The translations under genes were made by a program, and so were the position numbers. A stretch of 64,000 nucleotides of DNA from Dysgonomonas sp. HGC4 (GTDB lineage Bacteria > Bacteroidota > Bacteroidia > Bacteroidales > Dysgonomonadaceae), in the NCBI RefSeq assembly GCF_001261715.1, contig NZ_CVRU01000020.1:1-64000 (forward strand), written 5' to 3'. This document shows, in pieces, positions 46,243 to 56,663 of this stretch. A model generated the notes under the pieces. The model made no database searches. It saw nothing but the letters and a program-made list of their open reading frames with translations, and was not told the DNA's origin. The first letter of the stretch is position 1. Each line of letters starts with the position of its first letter.

Positions 46243-46250
46243 TATCTTTG
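46243..46250 (+). promoter_or_regulatory. -7 box before ruvX
   Basis: TATCTTTG matches TAnnTTTG and lies only 6 bp before the ruvX ATG, which would give a leaderless or nearly leaderless mRNA. Confidence 0.5.
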
Positions 46251-46256
46251 CCGCTC

Positions 46257-46688
46257 ATGGGTAGACTACTTGCAATAGATTATGGAACAAAGCGCACAGG
46301 TTTAGCGGTTACTGATCCTTTAAGAATTATTGCGACAGGCCTTACAACTGTACCAACTCATACACTATTAACATATTTAAAAGATTATTTCGCAAAAGAG
46401 CCTGTTGATTATGTAATTATTGGCATGCCTAAACAAATGAATAATGAATTTTCTGAAAACATGAGACATATAGAACCCTTTGTGAAAAAGTTCTGTGCTC
46501 AATTTCCCCACATCCCTATCGAATATTACGATGAACGTTTTACTTCGGTAATAGCTCAAAGATCTATGATAGAAAGTGGTATGAAGAAAAAAGACCGTCA
46601 GAATAAAGCTATAATTGACGAAATAAGTGCAACTATTATATTACAAGACTACATGGAAAGTCTTACATACAAAAATAAGAATTTATGA
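46257..46688 (+). CDS. ruvX: Holliday junction resolvase-like protein YqgF/RuvX
   Basis: A 143-residue RNase H-fold nuclease of the YqgF family, linked in E. coli to 16S rRNA 5' end maturation and to Holliday junction resolution. The ATG at 46257 ([18 protein letters not shown]) is used; a TTG three codons upstream is part of the -7 box. Acidic active-site residues appear in [10 protein letters not shown], in YYDERFTS near 102-109 and in KAIIDEISA near 120-130. Its last four bases overlap the def start (ATGA). Confidence 0.93.
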   Translation: MGRLLAIDYGTKRTGLAVTDPLRIIATGLTTVPTHTLLTYLKDYFAKEPVDYVIIGMPKQMNNEFSENMRHIEPFVKKFCAQFPHIPIEYYDERFTSVIAQRSMIESGMKKKDRQNKAIIDEISATIILQDYMESLTYKNKNL

Positions 46689-47248
46689 TACTTCCAATAT
46701 ATCTCTATGGCCAACCTGTATTGAGAAAAATTGCTCATAACATAGAAAAAGATTACCCAAATCTGAATGAGCTTATTCAGAACATGTTCGAGACAATGTA
46801 CAACGCAGATGGAGTGGGTTTAGCTGCACCACAAATAGGTTTAGACATCCGTTTATTTGTTATCGACTTAGAACCCCTAGCTGAAGATAATGAAAAATAT
46901 CATGGATTCAAAAAAGCCTTCATTAATGCTGAAATCTTAGAAAGAACAGGAGAAATAACCTCTGTTCAAGAAGGCTGTCTCAGTATTCCGGGAATTAACG
47001 AAAGTGTCCAAAGAGAAGAAACCATTAGAATCAAATATTTTGATGAAAATTTCGTTGAACATGAAGAAGTGTATTCTGATTTTTTTGCACGCTGCATTCA
47101 ACATGAATATGATCACATAGAGGGTAAACTTTTCATAGATAAAATCTCAGGGATCAGAAAACAATTGATAAAATCGAAGTTAAACAATCTTATAAAAGGG
47201 CGTGTAAATTGCTCTTATAGAACAAAAGCTATTCAAAACAAACCTTGA
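46685..47248 (+). CDS. def: Peptide deformylase
   Basis: A 187-residue metalloenzyme that removes the formyl group from nascent proteins. The three family motifs are complete: [10 protein letters not shown] (43-52), EGCLSIPG with metal ligand C98, and QHEYDHIEG with H140, E141 and H144. The first four bases overlap ruvX. The short C-terminal extension (about 165-187) is common. The neighbouring envelope genes suggest chance co-operonic placement and not a shared pathway. Confidence 0.97.
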   Translation: MILPIYLYGQPVLRKIAHNIEKDYPNLNELIQNMFETMYNADGVGLAAPQIGLDIRLFVIDLEPLAEDNEKYHGFKKAFINAEILERTGEITSVQEGCLSIPGINESVQREETIRIKYFDENFVEHEEVYSDFFARCIQHEYDHIEGKLFIDKISGIRKQLIKSKLNNLIKGRVNCSYRTKAIQNKP

Positions 47249-47253
47249 GACTT

Positions 47254-48039
47254 ATGAAAATTAAACTGCTATTATTGCAAATAGTTATAATATCTCTGTT
47301 GAGCTCTTGCGTCACACCCAAAGACACCAACCTTCTTCAAGACATAAAGAAGAATTATCCTATTGATGTGAATCTAAACAATGATTATAAAATTATCATT
47401 GGCGATCAACTTGTGCTACGCATCTATACACTAGATGAGAGCATGAGAGAACTTTTCTCGGTATATATAGTTAATCAATCTTCAGGTATAACAGCAGCCT
47501 CTATCGAACAAACAGCACCGAATGTATTGAATGTTTATTCAGATGGAACTGTTAAGATACCCTATTTAGGCAAAATCTTAGTGGAAGGCTATACAACAAA
47601 TGAAGCAAAAAAAATTATAGAAGAACGATTTTCAACATTTTCTCCCAATCTAGTAATTGAATTAAATCTTCAAAATCGCTTTTTCAGCGTATTAGGAGAA
47701 GCTGGGCAAAATCGAATAGCAATGAACCTACCTAAGCTCACAATATTTCAAGCATTGGCAATGTCTGGCCCTATACAAACCTTTGGAGATCACAAAAAGG
47801 TAAAAATTATCAGACAAACTCCGAATGGAACAGAAGTTAAAACTTTTGACATACGTTCTAAAGATATTGTTGATTCTGAATACTACTATATACAGCCTAA
47901 TGATGTTATATATGTACCAGAGATAACTAATACATTTTTCTTCGGACGTATAACCTCTTTCACAGGAGTACTAGGCCTTGTAGGATTACTAGGTACAATA
48001 GTAGGAGTAGTAGCTTTAATTTCAAGACTATCAAAATGA
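47254..48039 (+). CDS. Polysaccharide export lipoprotein, Wza family, copy 1
   Basis: A 261-residue outer-membrane lipoprotein from the ATG at 47254. The signal ends in the lipobox LLSSC. The Poly_export domain covers about 40-125, with DYKIIIGDQLVLRI and SDGTVKIPYLGKILVEGYTTNEAKKII. An SLBB-like domain (about 130-215) has FSVLGEAGQNRIAMNLPKLTIFQALAMSGP. A final hydrophobic helix (about 233-256) resembles the membrane-spanning C-terminus of Wza-like pores. It overlaps the next paralogue by four bases (ATGA) and precedes a tyrosine autokinase, so it belongs to a capsule or exopolysaccharide export machine. Confidence 0.9.
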   Translation: MKIKLLLLQIVIISLLSSCVTPKDTNLLQDIKKNYPIDVNLNNDYKIIIGDQLVLRIYTLDESMRELFSVYIVNQSSGITAASIEQTAPNVLNVYSDGTVKIPYLGKILVEGYTTNEAKKIIEERFSTFSPNLVIELNLQNRFFSVLGEAGQNRIAMNLPKLTIFQALAMSGPIQTFGDHKKVKIIRQTPNGTEVKTFDIRSKDIVDSEYYYIQPNDVIYVPEITNTFFFGRITSFTGVLGLVGLLGTIVGVVALISRLSK

Positions 48040-48794
48040 AAAAAGGATTTAAATATTTTTGTTATTGTCTAATTATTGGATTGACGACAGTATTGTACAG
48101 TTCGTGTACATCTCCAAAAACGACCAATTTATTACAAGACAAAGGTCCATTATATGCAGCAAAACCTTTTGAGGATTATAAGCTTCAAATAAATGATGAA
48201 ATATCATGCTCCATATTAACAAGTAACAAAGACTTTTCAGATGTCTTTAACGGAGTAATATCCAGCGAAATAGGAGGAAGTAGATCCTCTTACCCAATAG
48301 TTGAAACAGGAGACATATCTATACCCTTTTTTGGAGAAATACAAGTCTTAGGACTAACAATTCCTGAAGCCGAAGAAGTTATACAAAATAGGATGAGACA
48401 AGCGATACCGGATGCTCAAGTCAAGGTTTTCTTAAAAAACAATTATTATTATGTAGTTTCAAATCAACAGAATGGACGTCAAAATATATACAAAGACAAT
48501 ATGACTATATTTCAGGCATTGGCTATCAACGGAATGCCTGGACCTGATCTAGAATTAGAGAAAGTGAAAATCATAAGACTTGATGAAACTGGAAGATCAA
48601 TCATAAAAGAATTTGATCTTAGAGCTGAATCAATTATCGAATCTGAGTTTTACTATATCAAACCTAATGACATGATTTATTACTCTACCAGCAAAAGGGC
48701 TTTCTTCCGCATAAATTCAGTTACAGGACTGATTGCAACTATTATAGCCCCAATAACTGCTGCGTTGGTAATATTATCTTTCCGAATAAATTAA
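48036..48794 (+). CDS. Polysaccharide export lipoprotein, Wza family, copy 2
   Basis: A 252-residue paralogue of the preceding gene. It has the lipobox LYSSC, the same TSPKTTNLLQDK stretch after it, a Poly_export domain with DYKLQINDEISCSIL and TGDISIPFFGEIQVLGLTIPEAEEVI, an SLBB-like region (FLKNNYYYVVSNQQNGRQNIYKDN given as separate blocks FLKNNYYYVVS and NMTIFQALAINGMPGPD) and a C-terminal hydrophobic helix. Two coupled copies next to one kinase are unusual and suggest either a hetero-oligomeric pore or a recent duplication that has diverged. Confidence 0.88.
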   Translation: MKKGFKYFCYCLIIGLTTVLYSSCTSPKTTNLLQDKGPLYAAKPFEDYKLQINDEISCSILTSNKDFSDVFNGVISSEIGGSRSSYPIVETGDISIPFFGEIQVLGLTIPEAEEVIQNRMRQAIPDAQVKVFLKNNYYYVVSNQQNGRQNIYKDNMTIFQALAINGMPGPDLELEKVKIIRLDETGRSIIKEFDLRAESIIESEFYYIKPNDMIYYSTSKRAFFRINSVTGLIATIIAPITAALVILSFRIN

Positions 48795-48823
48795 GAAATA
48801 CAATTTAAGGATTTTACGAAATC

Positions 48824-51211
48824 ATGGAACAGAATATAAACAGACCAGCCGATTTTGGAACAGACCCATATTTTGATGAAGTTCAAGCAAAGACAAAATT
48901 CTCTTTTGACTTCGTCCTTTGGTTCTACCGAATACTTAAATATTGGTATTTATTTGCTCTATCACTAGCTCTTTTCTTAGGATATGCCTATCTCAAGAAC
49001 AAAAGCTGGACTCCATTATACCAGTCCGGAGCAGTCCTAATGATGGAAAGCAGAGGTGGAGGCGTAGCCTCAGGAGCTGTTCAATTGGGCAGTTTAGTGC
49101 AAAATTCAGTCAACCAGCAGATGATACTTAATTCATATGACATGGTTGTCCGTTCAATTGCCAAATTACCACAAATGAGAGTTGACTATTTCAAAAAGGG
49201 TAAATTTAAAGCTGATAATTGGTATGGATTAACACCAATTACGATTGAGGCTAAATACGTTGCACCCAGTGCATACAGTATTGTTTTTGAAATAGAACCA
49301 ATAAATGCAGATAAGTGCCGAATATTTTATGAAGGTTCTGAAACCACACCTCCATTCTCTATGGAAGTGCCCTATGATCAATTTGTTCAAGAACCCAGAT
49401 TCTACATAAAAATAAGTAAATCTCCTCGATTTGCAGTAAACTTTGAGCCTTTCAGCTTTAGGTTTGTATCTAAGGAGGAACTTATAGGACGTTATTCTGG
49501 AAGAATATCATCAGGTATGGTTAGAGAAGGATCTACTGCATTAGCGATATCAATATACGGAAGTAGCCCTGCTCAGGATATTGATTTCTTGCGTGCATTG
49601 CTGCAAGAATTTGAAGATTATAACTTAACTCTAAAAAACGAAGCAGCAGATAGAACAATTGCCTTTATCGATAAGCAAATGGCAATTATAGGCGATTCAC
49701 TCCAACAATCAGAAGCTACCTTCAAGGATTTTCAAGATGAAACCGGACTATATAGAATAACAAAATCTGATGGTCGCGCGGAGCTAGAATCAGTAATGCA
49801 ATCAATAGGAGAAGTTAAAGCTCAAGAAGGTTTGATCCTTAGACTTACCGATGAAATCAGTAATTCTATCTTAAACAGGACAGAACTTGTCGAACCTACA
49901 GCTTTAGGTTTGACTGAGCCTAAATTAACTCAATCGATTGGAGATTACAATAGTTTAATAAATAAACTTGCGAGTATGGGTAATGCCCACCCTATGTATT
50001 CAAAAAGTGAGCAATCTTTAACAAACCTCAGAATAAAGATTCTGGAAGAATTAAGGGCTCTACAAGACCGCATACAGAATAAAAAAGAAAGCCTAGATAG
50101 CAATACAAGAGAAATCGAAAGTAGAATGTCTACTTTGCCTGCTCAAGAAAGAGAATATGCACGTTACGAGAAGAAATATCAGGTAAATGATGCCTATTAT
50201 ACATATTTGAGACAAAGAAGGTATGAAGCTACTATACAGAAGGCCTCTAATATTCCCGATAACTTTATTATGGAAGAACCCAGACTAAAGGGAGGACCAG
50301 TAAATGGAGACGAAAAATCAAAGAATTACACATTCTTCTTTCTTATCGGATTAGCTTTGCCTTTAGCGTTTGTAGTATGTAAGGAGGAGATTTTCAATCA
50401 TGCTATATCTACAAAAGAAGATTGTGAACGATTATCTGGTTTACCGGTAATAGGAACTATTGAGAATATATCCAAAAAATTATCATCTTCTGGTTCAACA
50501 ACCTTAGTTAAGAATTTCCCTAAATCGAGTTTCGCTGAATCTTTTCGTAACATGCGAATAAGGATTGAGTATATGGCTCAAAAGGAAACAAATATATCAA
50601 CTTTAATAACATCTGCCGAGCCTGGTGATGGAAAAACATTTATTGCAGGAAATATAGCTTCGGTATATCAATTGACAGGAAAAAAAGTTGTTCTGATTGA
50701 CTTTGACTTAAGACGCCCTTCTGTAGGAAAACTGTTAAATATCGAAAGCAAAAAAGGAGTATCAAACTACCTGATAGGACAAGTTACTTTGGATGAAATA
50801 ACATTAACTCATCCGGAGTATGAGTTTGATGTAATTACGGCAGGAACACTGCCTCCTAACCCTAGTGAGTTAATTAAAACTAAAAAGACAAAAGACTTAC
50901 TAGACCACTTGAAGACCAAATATGATTATGTAATAGTAGACTGTAGCCCAATAGGATTAGTGTCCGATGCATATATATTATCAAAATATGTAGATACTAC
51001 CCTATTTGTCGTACGTAGAGCTAAAACAAACAAAGCTTTTTTCAAGAGTGTTGTTAGTCAAATGCGCAATGATGGCTTAGAGCATGCTGCATTAGTCTTT
51101 AATGATGTAAAAGGAAGAGAAGGATATTATGGAACTTCGAGATATTATGGAGACAAATCTTACTACTTGAAGCGGAACTCGTATTATCACGATGACTATT
51201 TCGAAAAATGA
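48824..51211 (+). CDS. Wzc-type polysaccharide co-polymerase and tyrosine autokinase
   Basis: 795 residues. An N-terminal Wzz-like domain lies between two membrane helices (about 45-60 and 503-520) with a long periplasmic coiled coil. The cytoplasmic BY-kinase domain has Walker A SAEPGDGKTFIAGN (about 598-610), Walker A' VVLIDFDLRRPSVGK and Walker B-like YVIVDCSPIG. The C-terminus is a Tyr cluster (nine Tyr in the last 30 residues), the autophosphorylation site that governs oligomer state. It follows two Wza-like pores but no glycosyltransferases or flippase are in view, so the polymer is unknown. Confidence 0.93.
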   Translation: MEQNINRPADFGTDPYFDEVQAKTKFSFDFVLWFYRILKYWYLFALSLALFLGYAYLKNKSWTPLYQSGAVLMMESRGGGVASGAVQLGSLVQNSVNQQMILNSYDMVVRSIAKLPQMRVDYFKKGKFKADNWYGLTPITIEAKYVAPSAYSIVFEIEPINADKCRIFYEGSETTPPFSMEVPYDQFVQEPRFYIKISKSPRFAVNFEPFSFRFVSKEELIGRYSGRISSGMVREGSTALAISIYGSSPAQDIDFLRALLQEFEDYNLTLKNEAADRTIAFIDKQMAIIGDSLQQSEATFKDFQDETGLYRITKSDGRAELESVMQSIGEVKAQEGLILRLTDEISNSILNRTELVEPTALGLTEPKLTQSIGDYNSLINKLASMGNAHPMYSKSEQSLTNLRIKILEELRALQDRIQNKKESLDSNTREIESRMSTLPAQEREYARYEKKYQVNDAYYTYLRQRRYEATIQKASNIPDNFIMEEPRLKGGPVNGDEKSKNYTFFFLIGLALPLAFVVCKEEIFNHAISTKEDCERLSGLPVIGTIENISKKLSSSGSTTLVKNFPKSSFAESFRNMRIRIEYMAQKETNISTLITSAEPGDGKTFIAGNIASVYQLTGKKVVLIDFDLRRPSVGKLLNIESKKGVSNYLIGQVTLDEITLTHPEYEFDVITAGTLPPNPSELIKTKKTKDLLDHLKTKYDYVIVDCSPIGLVSDAYILSKYVDTTLFVVRRAKTNKAFFKSVVSQMRNDGLEHAALVFNDVKGREGYYGTSRYYGDKSYYLKRNSYYHDDYFEK

Positions 51212-51220
51212 AAAATATAT

Positions 51221-51255
51221 AAAAAGAGGGGCTTCAATTGCCTCTCTTTTAGTTT
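51221..51255 (+). terminator. Terminator of the polysaccharide export operon
   Basis: An 11-bp stem AAAAGAGGGGC/GCCTCTCTTTT with one G-T pair and a 7-nt loop, 10 bp after the wzc-type stop codon. Confidence 0.85.
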
Positions 51256-51271
51256 CTATAAGTAGAATTCA

Positions 51272-51279
51272 TATATTTG
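51272..51279 (+). promoter_or_regulatory. -7 box of the TPR protein promoter
   Basis: TATATTTG matches TAnnTTTG, 24 bp before the GTG start at 51304. Its position helps decide that start over an upstream in-frame TTG, which lies within the box. Confidence 0.6.
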
Positions 51280-51303
51280 CCGTTCATAACATTTTATAGA
51301 ACC

Positions 51304-53367
51304 GTGAAGAAATATATATTAATACTTTTTACGCTTTTTCAGTCGGTAATACTCTCTGCTCAGATTAACACAGACAGAGTTACATTAATCGGACGTAATG
51401 CGTTGTATTTCGAAGATTACATTCTTGCTATACAATACTTCAATCAGGTTATAAAATCAAAACCATATCTGGCTGAACCTTATTACTACAGGGCAATAGC
51501 CAAGTATTATCTTGACGATTTTAAAGGAACGGATGAAGATTGCTCACAATGCATTGAGCGAAATCCTTTTTTCACGAATGCTTATCAATTACGTGCAGAT
51601 GCACGTCAAAATCAAAAAGATTACGATGGAGCGCTAGAAGATTATAAAGTAAGCCTCAAAAATAATCCAGATGACAAGTTTATCCTGATAAATATGGGTA
51701 TAGTCAATATCGAGAAGAAGGACTATGAGGAAGCCGAAAAAAGTTTAGATCGGTTAGTTCAAACAAACCCCAATTATACTCAAGGGATATTAACCAGAGG
51801 TAGTTTATATTTAGAGAGAGGCGATACTATAAAAGCTTTGGAAAGTTATAGCAGAGCAATTGACAAAGACAAATACTTTGCACCTGCTTATTCAATGCGT
51901 GCCTCAACTTATTTTTCACAAAAGGAATACGACAAAGCCTTAAGTGACTTTGATGAAGCTATAAAACTTGATCCTACTATGACTGGCAATTACATCAATC
52001 GAGGACTTACAAAATACTACAAAAACGATTTAAGAGGAGCTATGGCAGACTATGACCACGTAATAGACATAGAACCTAAGAATCATATTGCCCATTTCAA
52101 CAGAGCCCTTCTACGCGCTCAAGTAGGAGATGATAATAAAGCAATATCCGATTTTGACTTTGTTATACAGAATGAGCCCGATAATTTTATAGCCTACATG
52201 AATAGAGGTATACTAAAAAACAATATTGGCGACATAAAAGGTGCGCTAGCCGACTTAAATATAGTATTGAAAGAGTATCCCGATTTTTATCAAGGGTTTT
52301 ATCTGAGATCTGAAATTAAGCGTAAACAGAACGATTTGCGAAGTGCAGAGCAGGATTATCTATACGCCCGACGAAAAGAAGAGCAAACGAAGAAAGATGC
52401 ATTGGCCGGAAAAGACATGGATAAAACGAGAGAGAAATCAGATAAAACTATTGACAAATTCAACCTTCTTGTTGTAGCGGATAAAGAAGAGGAAGAAAAG
52501 AGCAAGTATAATAGTGAAACTCGTGGAAAAGTTCAAAACAAACAAGTCAATACAGAACTAGCTCCAACATTCATAGTATCTTATTATGAGAAGATGAATG
52601 ATTTCCAAAAGTTCATCCATTACAATCAAGATCTTGAAAACCTCAATAAGCAGAATATTCTTAGTCGAAAATTGATTATTACGAATCAGGAAGTAGCATT
52701 GGATAGTACACAGATTGCAATCCATTTTACCTCTATCAATGAATATTCAAAACTGATTGATGAACAACCTCAAAATTCAATATTATATTTTGCTAGAGGT
52801 ATTGATTACATGTTGGTGCAAGATTTCAGCAGTGCAATTGAAGACTTTAGAAAAGCGACAGTCATCAACCCTAAGTTTACACTTGCCTATTTTAATCTGG
52901 CAGTAGCATATTCTAAGCAATTAAAGTCTAAAGATATTCTTCCTGAATTGTACAATCAAGCTCCTCAAACAGAATTGAGTATCAACATGAAGCTTGGAGG
53001 AGCAGACAAGTCTGTATCTACCACTTCAGGAAGCAATTCAGATACAGACTCTAAGACAATGAGATCAAGGCTTGAATATGAATCTATTCTTAAAAGCTAT
53101 GACCGAATCATAGAACTATCTCCTGATTTCACCTTTGCTTACTATAATAGAGCAGAAATAAAATCGGTTCAAAAAGACTTTAGAGCTGCAATTCTTGATT
53201 ATAATGAAATATTACGTCGAGATCCTGAATTTGCCGAGGCATATTACAATAGAGGCTTAAACAGATTACAGATAAAAGATACTGATAGAGGCTTAGATGA
53301 CTTACGAAAAGCCGGTGAGCTCGGAATGGTAAGCGCATACAGTATCATTAAAAGGATGACTCAATAA
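51304..53367 (+). CDS. Exported TPR-repeat protein
   Basis: 687 residues from a GTG at 51304 (MKKYILILFTLFQSVILSAQ), a clean signal peptide directly downstream of the -7 box. About nine tetratricopeptide repeats fill residues 25-350, for example AYSMRASTYFSQKEYDKAL and GNYINRGLTKYYKNDLRGAM. A charged, possibly disordered stretch lies near 365-420 and three more repeats follow at 500-680. TPR arrays scaffold protein complexes; the partner is unknown. It follows the polysaccharide export operon but has its own promoter and terminator. Confidence 0.88.
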   Translation: MKKYILILFTLFQSVILSAQINTDRVTLIGRNALYFEDYILAIQYFNQVIKSKPYLAEPYYYRAIAKYYLDDFKGTDEDCSQCIERNPFFTNAYQLRADARQNQKDYDGALEDYKVSLKNNPDDKFILINMGIVNIEKKDYEEAEKSLDRLVQTNPNYTQGILTRGSLYLERGDTIKALESYSRAIDKDKYFAPAYSMRASTYFSQKEYDKALSDFDEAIKLDPTMTGNYINRGLTKYYKNDLRGAMADYDHVIDIEPKNHIAHFNRALLRAQVGDDNKAISDFDFVIQNEPDNFIAYMNRGILKNNIGDIKGALADLNIVLKEYPDFYQGFYLRSEIKRKQNDLRSAEQDYLYARRKEEQTKKDALAGKDMDKTREKSDKTIDKFNLLVVADKEEEEKSKYNSETRGKVQNKQVNTELAPTFIVSYYEKMNDFQKFIHYNQDLENLNKQNILSRKLIITNQEVALDSTQIAIHFTSINEYSKLIDEQPQNSILYFARGIDYMLVQDFSSAIEDFRKATVINPKFTLAYFNLAVAYSKQLKSKDILPELYNQAPQTELSINMKLGGADKSVSTTSGSNSDTDSKTMRSRLEYESILKSYDRIIELSPDFTFAYYNRAEIKSVQKDFRAAILDYNEILRRDPEFAEAYYNRGLNRLQIKDTDRGLDDLRKAGELGMVSAYSIIKRMTQ

Positions 53368-53389
53368 GTATTGTAAAAATAAACAACCA

Positions 53390-53434
53390 TAAAGAGCAAG
53401 CATATCTATTATATAGAAGTATGCTTGCTCTTTT
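53390..53434 (+). terminator. Terminator of the TPR protein gene
   Basis: A 14-bp stem AAAGAGCAAGCATA/TATGCTTGCTCTTT with an inner A/T-rich loop and a following T tract, 23 bp after the stop. Confidence 0.88.
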
Positions 53435-53502
53435 ATTATCAATAAGAGAATTAGATAAATAAAGAATCTTTTGATAGAACAGCCACTTTTTTCCTATATC
53501 CG

Positions 53503-53532
53503 ATTGCTGATTCTATAAAATTCTTAATTTTG
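53503..53532 (+). promoter_or_regulatory. thrS: Promoter of thrS-infC-rpmI-rplT
   Basis: ATTG (53503-53506), an 18-bp spacer and TAATTTTG (53525-53532) closely fit TTTG-N19-TAnnTTTG, 61 bp before the thrS ATG. No T-box leader is visible. Confidence 0.65.
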
Positions 53533-53593
53533 CAGATCAAAATCATAAAACATTATCTTCGCTTGTAGGGAGATAAATAAAAATAGTATACAA

Positions 53594-55540
53594 ATGATTA
53601 AAATTACATTTCCTGATGGTTCTGTGAGGGAATTCCCCAAAGGAACAACTTCAATGCAAATTGCAGAGAGTATTAGCTCAAGATTGGCTCAAGATGTATT
53701 AGCATCTAGTGTCAATGGACAAACATGGGATCTAACCCGTCCAATAGAAGAAGATTCTACGGTAAGTCTGTTAAAATGGGATGATACAGAAGGAAAGCAT
53801 GCATTTTGGCACTCATCAGCACACTTAATGGCCGAAGCTGTACAGGAATTGTATCCTCATGCTAAATTCGGAATTGGTCCTGCCATTGAAAATGGCTTCT
53901 ATTATGATATAGATTTTGGTGATACCCCTGTAAAAGATGCAGAATTTGCTGCTATCGAAAAGAAAATGAAGGATCTTATCGCCCAAAAAGAAGAAATAGT
54001 TCGCAAAAGCATATCAAAAGACGATGCCCTAAAATTATTCGGAGATCGTAATGAAGGATATAAAGTGGAACTTATCAACGATTTGGCTGATGGAACCATA
54101 ACAACATATACACAAGGATCTTTCACCGATTTGTGCCGTGGACCTCACTTACCCAATACTTCTTACATCAGAGCTGTAAAGATACTAAGTGCAGCAGGGG
54201 CTTATTGGCGTGGTGACGAAAAAAGAAAACAATTGACTCGTTTATATGGAATTACCTTCCCTAAACAAAAAATGCTAGACGAATATCTAGTATTATTAGA
54301 GGAGGCAAAAAAACGTGACCACAGAAAGATAGGAAAAGAACTAGAACTATTTGCATTTTCTGAAAATGTAGGAAAGGGATTACCTCTTTGGTTACCTCGT
54401 GGAACACAATTGCGCCTACGTTTAGAAGATTTTTTGAAGCAAATACAAAAGAAATTCGACTATCAACAGGTTATGACTCCGCATATTGGAAGCAAGCAAT
54501 TATATGTAACATCTGGCCATTATGCCAAATATGGCAAAGATTCTTTCCAACCTATTCACACACCTGAAGAGGGAGAAGAGTTTCTTCTTAAACCAATGAA
54601 CTGTCCTCACCACTGTGAGATATATAAAATAGTACCACGCTCATACAAAGACCTGCCTCTTCGCCTAGCTGAATTTGGCACAGTATATCGTTACGAGCAA
54701 AGTGGAGAACTTCATGGTCTGACTCGTGTTAGAGGATTTACTCAAGATGATGCGCATATTTTCTGTACACCGGATCAGCTTAAAGCTGAATTTTTGAAAG
54801 TCGTAGATATTATCTTTATTATTTTCAAAGCTCTTGATTTTGAGAACTTCGAAGCACAAATCTCATTAAGAGATCCAAATAATAGAGAAAAGTACATTGG
54901 AACTGACGAAAACTGGGAAAAAGCAGAACGTGCAATCATAGAAGCTTGTGACGAAAAAGGGCTACCTGCTAAAGTTGAATTAGGAGAAGCTGCATTCTAT
55001 GGACCAAAGCTTGATTTTATGGTGAAGGATGCTATTGGAAGACGCTGGCAACTTGGAACAATTCAGGTAGACTATAATCTACCCGAACGTTTTGGTCTAG
55101 AATATAACGGAGCAGACAATCAAAAACATTGCCCTGTAATGATTCACCGTGCACCGTTTGGCTCTATGGAACGCTTCATTGCTGTACTAATAGAACATAC
55201 TGCCGGAAAATTCCCTCTTTGGCTCACACCCGACCAAGTCGTAATTTTGCCAATCAGCGAAAAATTCAACGACTATGCACATAAGGTATCTGCATTCTTA
55301 AAAAACAAAGACATTCGCTCTCAAGTGGATGACAGAAACGAAAAAATAGGCAGAAAAATTCGTGATAACGAATTGAAACGAATCCCATATTTACTCGTTG
55401 TAGGAGAGAAAGAAGCAGAGAGTGAAGAAGTTTCCGTAAGAAAACAGGGTGAAGGTGATAAAGGTTCGATGAAATTTACTACCTTTGCCGATCAAATTAC
55501 TGAAGAAGTTGAAAAAATGATGAATGCGTGGAATCATTGA
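53594..55540 (+). CDS. thrS: Threonyl-tRNA synthetase
   Basis: A 648-residue class II synthetase. Domains in order: TGS (1-62), editing domain with [16 protein letters not shown] (about 72-87) and [12 protein letters not shown] near 175, catalytic core (about 240-535) with the zinc-binding Cys in [14 protein letters not shown], motif 2 [14 protein letters not shown] and motif 3 region [18 protein letters not shown], and the anticodon-binding domain (about 540-648). All three zinc-site blocks are intact. It leads the translation cluster thrS-infC-rpmI-rplT. Confidence 0.98.
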   Translation: MIKITFPDGSVREFPKGTTSMQIAESISSRLAQDVLASSVNGQTWDLTRPIEEDSTVSLLKWDDTEGKHAFWHSSAHLMAEAVQELYPHAKFGIGPAIENGFYYDIDFGDTPVKDAEFAAIEKKMKDLIAQKEEIVRKSISKDDALKLFGDRNEGYKVELINDLADGTITTYTQGSFTDLCRGPHLPNTSYIRAVKILSAAGAYWRGDEKRKQLTRLYGITFPKQKMLDEYLVLLEEAKKRDHRKIGKELELFAFSENVGKGLPLWLPRGTQLRLRLEDFLKQIQKKFDYQQVMTPHIGSKQLYVTSGHYAKYGKDSFQPIHTPEEGEEFLLKPMNCPHHCEIYKIVPRSYKDLPLRLAEFGTVYRYEQSGELHGLTRVRGFTQDDAHIFCTPDQLKAEFLKVVDIIFIIFKALDFENFEAQISLRDPNNREKYIGTDENWEKAERAIIEACDEKGLPAKVELGEAAFYGPKLDFMVKDAIGRRWQLGTIQVDYNLPERFGLEYNGADNQKHCPVMIHRAPFGSMERFIAVLIEHTAGKFPLWLTPDQVVILPISEKFNDYAHKVSAFLKNKDIRSQVDDRNEKIGRKIRDNELKRIPYLLVVGEKEAESEEVSVRKQGEGDKGSMKFTTFADQITEEVEKMMNAWNH

Positions 55541-55618
55541 TTCACTGTCCATTATAAATAAACGGATAATCAACAGCATAAAAGAAAAAATAAAACAGAA
55601 AGGAAATAATCTTTTTTA

Positions 55619-56284
55619 ATGAGGAACAACAGAATAAATAACAACAAAAAAGAAGAACTTCACAGAATTAATGAAAAAATTCGTGTGCCCCAAGTTCGTC
55701 TGGTTGGAGAAAACATTGAGCAAGGAGTTTACTCAACACATGAAGCTTTGAAAATAGCCGACGAAAAAGGCTTAGACTTAGTCGAAATCTCTCCTAGTGC
55801 AGATCCTCCTGTTTGTCGCATCACTGATTATCAGAAATTTCTATACCAACAAAAGAAAAAACTGAAAGAGCAAAAAGCTAAAACAGTTAAAGTTGTAGTA
55901 AAAGAGATTCGTTTTGGTCCTCAAACTGATGATCATGATTTCAACTTTAAATTAAAACATGCCAAATCTTTCTTGGAAGAAGGTTGTAAAGTAAAAGCAT
56001 ATGTGTTCTTCAAAGGTCGTTCGATCTTATTTAAAGAACAAGGTGAAGTTTTACTACTACGCTTTGCTACAGAATTAGAAGACTTCGCAAAAGTAGATCA
56101 ACTACCTCAATTAGAAGGTAAAAAAATGATCATTATGCTATCTCCTAAAAAAGTACAACCAAAACCAAAACCAGTAGAAGATAAGCCACACAAAGTGAAA
56201 GAAGCGAAACCAAAGACTGAGGAAAAAGCGACAACTGAATCTGAGGGAGAAACTCAGACTCAAGATACGCCCGCAGCAGAGTAA
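55619..56284 (+). CDS. infC: Translation initiation factor IF-3 with C-terminal extension
   Basis: A 221-residue factor that keeps ribosomal subunits apart and checks initiator tRNA. The N-domain has [22 protein letters not shown] and [20 protein letters not shown]; a linker rich in Lys follows, then the C-domain with [15 protein letters not shown] and [11 protein letters not shown]. Residues about 178-221 form a Lys/Pro/Glu/Thr tail not found in the ~180-residue enterobacterial form. The start is a normal ATG and not the AUU used in E. coli, so the classic AUU autoregulation does not apply. Confidence 0.96.
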   Translation: MRNNRINNNKKEELHRINEKIRVPQVRLVGENIEQGVYSTHEALKIADEKGLDLVEISPSADPPVCRITDYQKFLYQQKKKLKEQKAKTVKVVVKEIRFGPQTDDHDFNFKLKHAKSFLEEGCKVKAYVFFKGRSILFKEQGEVLLLRFATELEDFAKVDQLPQLEGKKMIIMLSPKKVQPKPKPVEDKPHKVKEAKPKTEEKATTESEGETQTQDTPAAE

Positions 56285-56353
56285 GCTCAAAAATGAATAG
56301 AGGAAAACACCAGTAATGGTGCTATTTTAAATAATTAAATTAAGTTTAATAAG

Positions 56354-56551
56354 ATGCCAAAAATGAAGACTAATTCCGGTGCCAAAAAAAGGTTCAGCCT
56401 TACCGGATCAGGAAAAATCAAAAGAAAACATGCTTTCAAAAGTCACATCCTGACTAAGAAAACTAAAAAACAAAAAAGAAATCTAACTCACTCAGCTACT
56501 GTCCACAAGTCTGACGAGAACAATGTTAAGCAAATGCTTAGATTGAAATAA
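56354..56551 (+). CDS. rpmI: Ribosomal protein L35
   Basis: 65 residues, strongly basic. [31 protein letters not shown], quoted as [14 protein letters not shown] and [11 protein letters not shown], is the diagnostic N-terminus, and the C-terminus has [16 protein letters not shown]. It is part of the large ribosomal subunit and lies 69 bp after infC in the conserved infC-rpmI-rplT order. Confidence 0.98.
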   Translation: MPKMKTNSGAKKRFSLTGSGKIKRKHAFKSHILTKKTKKQKRNLTHSATVHKSDENNVKQMLRLK

Positions 56552-56663
56552 TTTCGAAGTTTTTTAAAGCAAATTTTCAATTAGGTTTATTAACCGAATG
56601 TACGCATCAAAAGAGTTCTTATTAATAAAGGAGAACCGCTAACATTCAAAACATCTTACAATT

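Noticed and set aside
53433-53593. T-box leader before thrS
   Set aside because: The gap is short, has a promoter directly before the gene, and shows no T-box sequence or terminator.
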